From assembly GCF_028826105.1 (NCBI RefSeq), contig NZ_JAQGPL010000001.1, positions 5,773,501-5,837,500 on the forward strand: a DNA stretch of 64,000 nucleotides, in the 5' to 3' direction. The notes beneath the pieces are model-generated. The model searched no databases, was not told where the DNA came from, and saw only the letters and a list, made by a program, of their open reading frames with translations. Shown here piece by piece: positions 60,087 through 64,000 of this stretch. Positions within the stretch are counted from its first letter, which is position 1; every line of letters begins with the position of its first letter. The position numbers were made by a program, and so were the translations under genes. The DNA is from Paenibacillus humicola. GTDB lineage: Bacteria; Bacillota; Bacilli; Paenibacillales; Paenibacillaceae.

Positions 60087-60117
60087 GTTGACAAGATGTC
60101 ATGACAACACTTACAAT
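60087..60117 (+). promoter_or_regulatory. Promoter of the orphan solute-binding protein, sharing the 47462 element
   Basis: TTGACA (60088-60093) and TACAAT (60112-60117) are 18 bases apart. GTTGACAAGATGTCATGACA plus AC at 60087-60108 matches 20 of 22 bases of 47462-47483. Upstream, CATAACAT is also shared. Confidence 0.78.
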
Positions 60118-60146
60118 CGAAACAAAAAAGGAGCGTGGTCGACATC

Positions 60147-61175
60147 ATGAGAAAAGGGTTTATTTCGGTCATTATTCTGATCTTCGTTGCAGTCCTTTCG
60201 GGGTGCGGGTCAAAAAAAGAGGCCGGCACGTCAGCCGGTTCGGATGTTAAAAATACTGACGCCAAAACGGAAAGCGCAAGCAAAGCGCCGTCCGTCATCA
60301 AGTTTGGCGTCCAGCCCTCGACGCAGCCCCCGTTTATCGCCGAAGAGCTGGGGCTTTTCGACGAAATCGAGAAAAAATACAACACGTCGATCGAATTTGT
60401 CAAATTCGCATCCGGCGGTCCGGAGAACAACGCCCTCGCCGCGGGCGAAATCAGCTGGGCGGAATACGGCATGGCGCCGGCGATCGTCGGCATGGACAAG
60501 GCCGACGGTCTGCTGACTTCCGTCGACGTGCTGAACGAGACGGCGCTGATCGCCGCTCCGGACATCGCTTCCGCCGCGGACCTGAAAGGGAAAACGGTCG
60601 GTTTTCCCGGCAAAGGGTCTCAGCAGTATCCCCTCATGCTGCTTGCGCTCGAACAGGCCGGCATGAAGGAAGCCGACATCAACCTGATCTCGATGGATGC
60701 GGGCAATATGACCGAGGCGCTCAAGAACGGCCAGCTGTCGGCCTTCATCGCCTGGGACCCCTTCATTACGACAGCCGTGAAGAACGGGACTGGAAAAACA
60801 CTGCTCAGCTCCGATCAGATCATGCCGCTGAAGGACGGGCATTATTTGGGTGAAGGAACGGTGGTGAAGCGCGGCTTTGCCGAAGATTATCCCGAGCTGA
60901 CGCAGGATATGGTGGACGCCCTCGCGAAGGCGAATGCTTACATCGTCGATCATCCGGACGAGGTTCCCGCCATGTGGAACAAAGCGGTCGGACTGGATCC
61001 GGCGGTCATCGAATATTCGCTGCAGAACAAGATGGCCGTATACGTGAAAAACATCCAGCCCGATCCCGCCTCGCTGAAGGCCTACATCGACATGCTCAAC
61101 AAATACGAGATTACGCAAATTTCGGATGTGGACTTGTTTCTGAAGGATCACCTTTGGAGCGGGGAATACCGGTAA
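60147..61175 (+). CDS. Orphan solute-binding lipoprotein, paralogue of the 46411 product
   Basis: 342 residues with lipobox LSGC at about 17-20. Long stretches equal its paralogue: SGGPENNALAAGEISWAEYG, TVGFPGKGSQQYPLMLLALE, INLISMDAGNM, HYLGEGTVVKRGFA. No permease or ATPase gene is adjacent, so it probably docks on the importer encoded at 43785-46380 and widens its substrate range. AAGGAG lies 13 bases before the ATG; no better start is seen. Confidence 0.88.
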   Translation: MRKGFISVIILIFVAVLSGCGSKKEAGTSAGSDVKNTDAKTESASKAPSVIKFGVQPSTQPPFIAEELGLFDEIEKKYNTSIEFVKFASGGPENNALAAGEISWAEYGMAPAIVGMDKADGLLTSVDVLNETALIAAPDIASAADLKGKTVGFPGKGSQQYPLMLLALEQAGMKEADINLISMDAGNMTEALKNGQLSAFIAWDPFITTAVKNGTGKTLLSSDQIMPLKDGHYLGEGTVVKRGFAEDYPELTQDMVDALAKANAYIVDHPDEVPAMWNKAVGLDPAVIEYSLQNKMAVYVKNIQPDPASLKAYIDMLNKYEITQISDVDLFLKDHLWSGEYR

Positions 61176-61182
61176 AAAGATC

Positions 61183-61202
61183 AGGCGCCCACTCGGGCGC
61201 CT
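61183..61202. terminator. Hairpin between convergent genes
   Basis: AGGCGCCC-ACTC-GGGCGCCT is a perfect 8-bp hairpin; on the minus strand it is followed by GATCTTTTT, on the plus strand by GCTTCATTTT. A likely bidirectional terminator. Confidence 0.7.
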
Positions 61203-61224
61203 GCTTCATTTTAATCCGCTTGCA

Positions 61225-62391
61225 TCACATCGCATCATCGTATGCCCGCTTCAAGATGTGCAAATAATCCTCTCTGCCGACCGGCCGGATATTGCTCGGT
61301 GTCGAATTGTTTTGAACCGCCAGCTCGGCAAGCCGCGGGAAATCCTCCGGCTTGACGCCCGGCAGCTCCCTCAGCTTCGGAATCCCGAGCTTTGCCGTAA
61401 ACGTGCGGATGCCGTCAATCAGGCGGCCGATCGCCCGGTCATCCGGCTCCGATTCGGAGGCAAACTTCATGATCCGGGACAGCCGGGCATGGACCGTCCT
61501 CTCCTCCTCCGCGTTATACTGCAGCACGTACGGCAGGAAGACCGCATTTGCCACGCCGTGCGGCGTATCGTACAGCCCGCCGAGCGCTTCCGCCAGACAG
61601 TGCACGGCCGCAACGTCGGCGGAGCCGAAGCATAAGCCCGCGAGCAGGCTGCCTTCGAGCATGGCGTAACGGGTCGGTCCGTTGTACGGGTCGGCGAAAG
61701 CGGCCGGCAAGGCCGATACGATCGTCTCCATCGCCCGGGCGCCAAGCGCCTGCGAAATCGGATTGGTGACCCTGCACGTATAGCCTTCGATCGCATGCAC
61801 CAGCGCATCGACGCCCGTCGCCGCGGTAACGGATTTCGGCACGGTAAACGTCAGCTGCGGATCGAGCACGGCGAGCAGCGGACGCATCGAAGCGTGCTTC
61901 AGCGTAAGCTTCCGGTGCGTCGCGGACTCCGTAATGACGGCGCCCCGCGTCACTTCCGAACCGGTGCCGGCCGTGGTCGGCACGCAAATGACAGGGGCGA
62001 TGTTGGCATACGCCCTTCGGCCTTCGCAGTAATCGAGCGGCGTGCCGCCGTTCGGCCCCAGGAGCGCAATCGCTTTCGCCGTATCCATCGCGCTGCCGCC
62101 GCCGACGGCCACTACCGCGTCCGAGCCATGCTCCGCAAACAGCTGGGCCCCGGCCAAGCATTCCGTATCCCGCGGATTTTGCGAGAGCGAATCGAAGCGG
62201 ACGACCCGAAAGCCCGCCGCTTCCAGAGATGCTTCGACCGGCGCCGTGATGCCCGCCTGCACCACGCCCGGATCGCTGACGAGCAGAATGGACGAGCCGA
62301 GCTGCAGCGATTTCAGCAGCTCCGGCAGCTCGCGCGATTTCCCCATCCCCATTTCGATTCGCGTACTGCAATAATAGCTGTAATTGAGCAT
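61225..62391 (-). CDS. Iron-containing (group III) alcohol dehydrogenase
   Basis: 388 residues. NAD-binding VAVGGGSAMDTAKAIAL, then PTTAGTGSEVTRGAVI. Metal ligands Asp and His in GVDALVHAIEGY, and two His in VHCLAEALGGLYDTPHGVANA. Fits the Fe-ADH family that includes 1,3-propanediol and methanol dehydrogenases. TGGAGA precedes ATG 62391; the longer open stretch to 62481 lacks a ribosome binding site. A single gene. Confidence 0.92.
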   Translation of the reverse strand: MLNYSYYCSTRIEMGMGKSRELPELLKSLQLGSSILLVSDPGVVQAGITAPVEASLEAAGFRVVRFDSLSQNPRDTECLAGAQLFAEHGSDAVVAVGGGSAMDTAKAIALLGPNGGTPLDYCEGRRAYANIAPVICVPTTAGTGSEVTRGAVITESATHRKLTLKHASMRPLLAVLDPQLTFTVPKSVTAATGVDALVHAIEGYTCRVTNPISQALGARAMETIVSALPAAFADPYNGPTRYAMLEGSLLAGLCFGSADVAAVHCLAEALGGLYDTPHGVANAVFLPYVLQYNAEEERTVHARLSRIMKFASESEPDDRAIGRLIDGIRTFTAKLGIPKLRELPGVKPEDFPRLAELAVQNNSTPSNIRPVGREDYLHILKRAYDDAM

Positions 62392-62672
62392 GTCCAATGT
62401 CTCCAATTTTATTGAAATGATTGATTTTAAATGGCTGGCATAGTCCCCTTTTATCCGAAAGGAAATAGTGAGCCTTCGCATGCCGAGCCTCTATTGAAAT
62501 TCGGCATTTCTCCCGCTTTCCCTGCTCTTATTCCGCGGCGGCGACGGTACGAATGAAACGGATCCTGATTTTACTTATATTCATCATCTATTCATCATCG
62601 ACGCCGTGTCAAATGGGTTCAAATCGGCATTGTCCATCCCATACCTCGCGATAAACTCGACGGATTCGTTTT

Positions 62673-62698
62673 ACATGAATATGAATTATTGTTCATGT
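62673..62698 (+). promoter_or_regulatory. Inverted repeat upstream of the MMPL gene
   Basis: ACATGAA (62673-62679) and TTCATGT (62692-62698) are perfect 7-base arms with a 12-base AT-rich spacer, 36 bases before the start. It resembles a TetR-type operator, but no such regulator is in view. The gap 62482-62672 shows no gene. Confidence 0.45.
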
Positions 62699-62733
62699 TT
62701 ATATTTTGCTCCTCCGTAGGAAAACTTACCCTT

Positions 62734-64000
62734 ATGAACATCCTATTGAAGCTCAAGTGGGTCATCATTCCCTTACTGCTGATCGCCGCAATGCTCGTCA
62801 AACAAGCCGCCCCCGATTATCAAGAGCTGGTTCGCGAAAAAGGGCAGCCGAGCATCCCGTCTTCGTACTCGTCCGTTCAAGCGCAGGAGATACTCGACCG
62901 GTTCAATCACAAGCCGAAAGACTCGACGCTGCAGGATATTCTAGTCGTCTATCACGCGGATACGGCGCTCAGCGACGCGCAGCTCGGCGAAATCAAGACA
63001 AGCCTCGGCGCGCTAGGGAAGCAGAGCGGTATTCCGGTGGCCGGCATGGAGAATCCGTTCGAGAACGAGACGCTGAAAGAACAATTGCTGTCCAAAGACG
63101 GCACGACCTTGCTGGCGCCTCTGACCGTCGATACCCGGAATGAAAAACTGGAGAATATCCGGGTAGACCTCGACGAGTATTTGGACCGGGTGTCGACGCC
63201 GCATTACTTGACCGGCGGTCCGGCTATCCAAGAGGATACGTTAAAATCGACCGGCGAAGGCGTGAAAAAAACCGAATGGATTACGGTCGCGTTCGTGCTG
63301 CTTGTGCTCGGCCTGACTTTTCGGTCGCCCACTGCGCCGCTCGTCTCCCTGTTCGTCATCGGCCTCACCTACGTCGGCTCGCTGTCGCTGGTCTCGATTT
63401 TGGCGGACAAGTGGGGCTTCCCCCTCTCTTCGGTCACCCAGTCGTTTTTAATTATGGTGCTCTTCGGGATCGGGACGGATTACAACATCCTGCTGTTCAT
63501 GCGCTTTAAGGAGGAACTGACCCGGCAGGAATCCGTTCTAAAGGCCATTCAAGCGACGTACCGGACAGCCGGAAAAACGGTCTTCTACAGCATTCTCGTC
63601 GTCATTATCGGATTCAGCACCCTGCTGCTGTCGCAGTTCTCCGTCTTTCAATCGGCGGGAGCGGTCGCGATTGCCGTCTGCCTGCTGCTGCTCGCGCTTT
63701 TTACGGCGACACCCGTTTTAATGGCGATTTTTGGCGGAGGGCTCTTTTGGCCGTCGAAAAAACTCCATACCCACAAAGAAAATAAACTCTGGACATTGCT
63801 CGGGAAAAAGGCCGTGGCCGCCCCGATCGTGTCGCTGCTGATCGTATTGATCGTCACCGTGCCGAACGTATTTTTATACAAAGGCGTCGTTTCGTTCAAT
63901 TCCGTGGCGGAAGTAAATCCGTCTTACGACTCAATCAAAGGCTATCATTTCGTATCGGACGCCTTTACGCCCGGACAAGCGGCTCCGACCGCGTTTATGC
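62734..64000 (+). CDS. MMPL-family transporter (3' end outside window)
   Basis: The frame is open from ATG 62734 (MNILLKLKWVIIPLLLIAAM) to the window end, 422 codons. After one membrane helix comes an extracytoplasmic domain (about residues 25-170), then helices WITVAFVLLVLGLTFRS, LVSLFVIGLTYVGSLSLVSI and the family hallmark LFGIGTDYNILLFMRFKEEL, where the Asp/Tyr pair carries protons. MMPL/RND proteins such as YdfJ export lipids or drugs. The ribosome binding site is weak. The C-terminal half is missing. Confidence 0.88.
   Translation, partial: MNILLKLKWVIIPLLLIAAMLVKQAAPDYQELVREKGQPSIPSSYSSVQAQEILDRFNHKPKDSTLQDILVVYHADTALSDAQLGEIKTSLGALGKQSGIPVAGMENPFENETLKEQLLSKDGTTLLAPLTVDTRNEKLENIRVDLDEYLDRVSTPHYLTGGPAIQEDTLKSTGEGVKKTEWITVAFVLLVLGLTFRSPTAPLVSLFVIGLTYVGSLSLVSILADKWGFPLSSVTQSFLIMVLFGIGTDYNILLFMRFKEELTRQESVLKAIQATYRTAGKTVFYSILVVIIGFSTLLLSQFSVFQSAGAVAIAVCLLLLALFTATPVLMAIFGGGLFWPSKKLHTHKENKLWTLLGKKAVAAPIVSLLIVLIVTVPNVFLYKGVVSFNSVAEVNPSYDSIKGYHFVSDAFTPGQAAPTAFM

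Noticed and set aside
62706..63143. Separate small gene upstream of the MMPL transporter
   Set aside because: It is an out-of-frame reading of the MMPL N-terminus; the frame starting at 62734 shows the transporter sequence continuously.
1..64000. tRNA, rRNA or insertion sequences
   Set aside because: No cloverleaf, rRNA stretch, transposase gene or target-site duplication was recognised by reading; a tRNA scan could not be run.

Overview
The window looks like chromosomal DNA of a high-GC, endospore-forming Paenibacillaceae (Cohnella or a high-GC Paenibacillus; inferred, since no rRNA marker is present). Supporting signs are a PdaA-type spore-cortex deacetylase, the futalosine menaquinone genes mqnB/mqnD, many one-gene MarR regulators with strong AGGAGG ribosome binding sites, sugar ABC operons without an ATPase gene, and a YtrA-type GntR/ABC operon. 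No rRNA, tRNA, insertion sequence or CRISPR array was recognised.

Layout. 0-6.6 kb: MerR/TipAS regulator (cut by the window edge), methyltransferase, MarR, a membrane-anchored multicopper oxidase, and a YtrA-like repressor with its ABC exporter. 6.8-10.9 kb: AraC regulator divergent from an oxidoreductase and two sugar isomerase/epimerase genes. 10.9-18.3 kb: a minus-strand glycan operon with a winged-helix regulator (catabolite-control-like promoter), solute-binding protein, two permeases, a GH43 remnant, GH2 and GH43. 18.4-22.3 kb: pdaA, an AhpD-like protein, a lone secreted ribosome-inactivating protein (RIP), and a membrane protein. 22.5-26 kb: aldo/keto reductase and cyclase-family hydrolase, then mqnB-mqnD. 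26.1-28.9 kb: a plasmid-style partition cassette with a ParM-like actin, a ParR-like adaptor, a tandem winged-helix protein and a 7-bp-periodic repeat array upstream of parM.

29-41.5 kb: aminopeptidase, P450, Nudix, a doubly damaged oxalate decarboxylase gene, an ECF42 sigma factor with two DGPF proteins and two matching promoters, and several MarR/MFS sets with visible operators. 41.5-49 kb: uracil-DNA glycosylase, then a six-gene operon (solute-binding protein, ATPase, asparaginase, permease, GntR, TauE/SafE exporter), then a Fur-boxed PepSY protein. 49-64 kb: oxidoreductases; an MppP/Ind4-like PLP arginine oxidase overlapping a dehydrogenase-fold reductase that lacks its catalytic His; a Mur-ligase-like protein; a DEAD-box helicase with an Asn-rich repeat tail; an orphan paralogue of the 46-kb solute-binding protein with a near-identical promoter; iron alcohol dehydrogenase; and an MMPL transporter cut by the window end.

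The strongest candidates for undescribed biology are the secreted RIP with all five catalytic-site residues (20178-21140), the chromosomal actin partition cassette with heptad repeats (26133-28872), and the arginine-oxidase/His-less reductase pair (52987-55055). All family calls come from reading motifs; no database search was possible.
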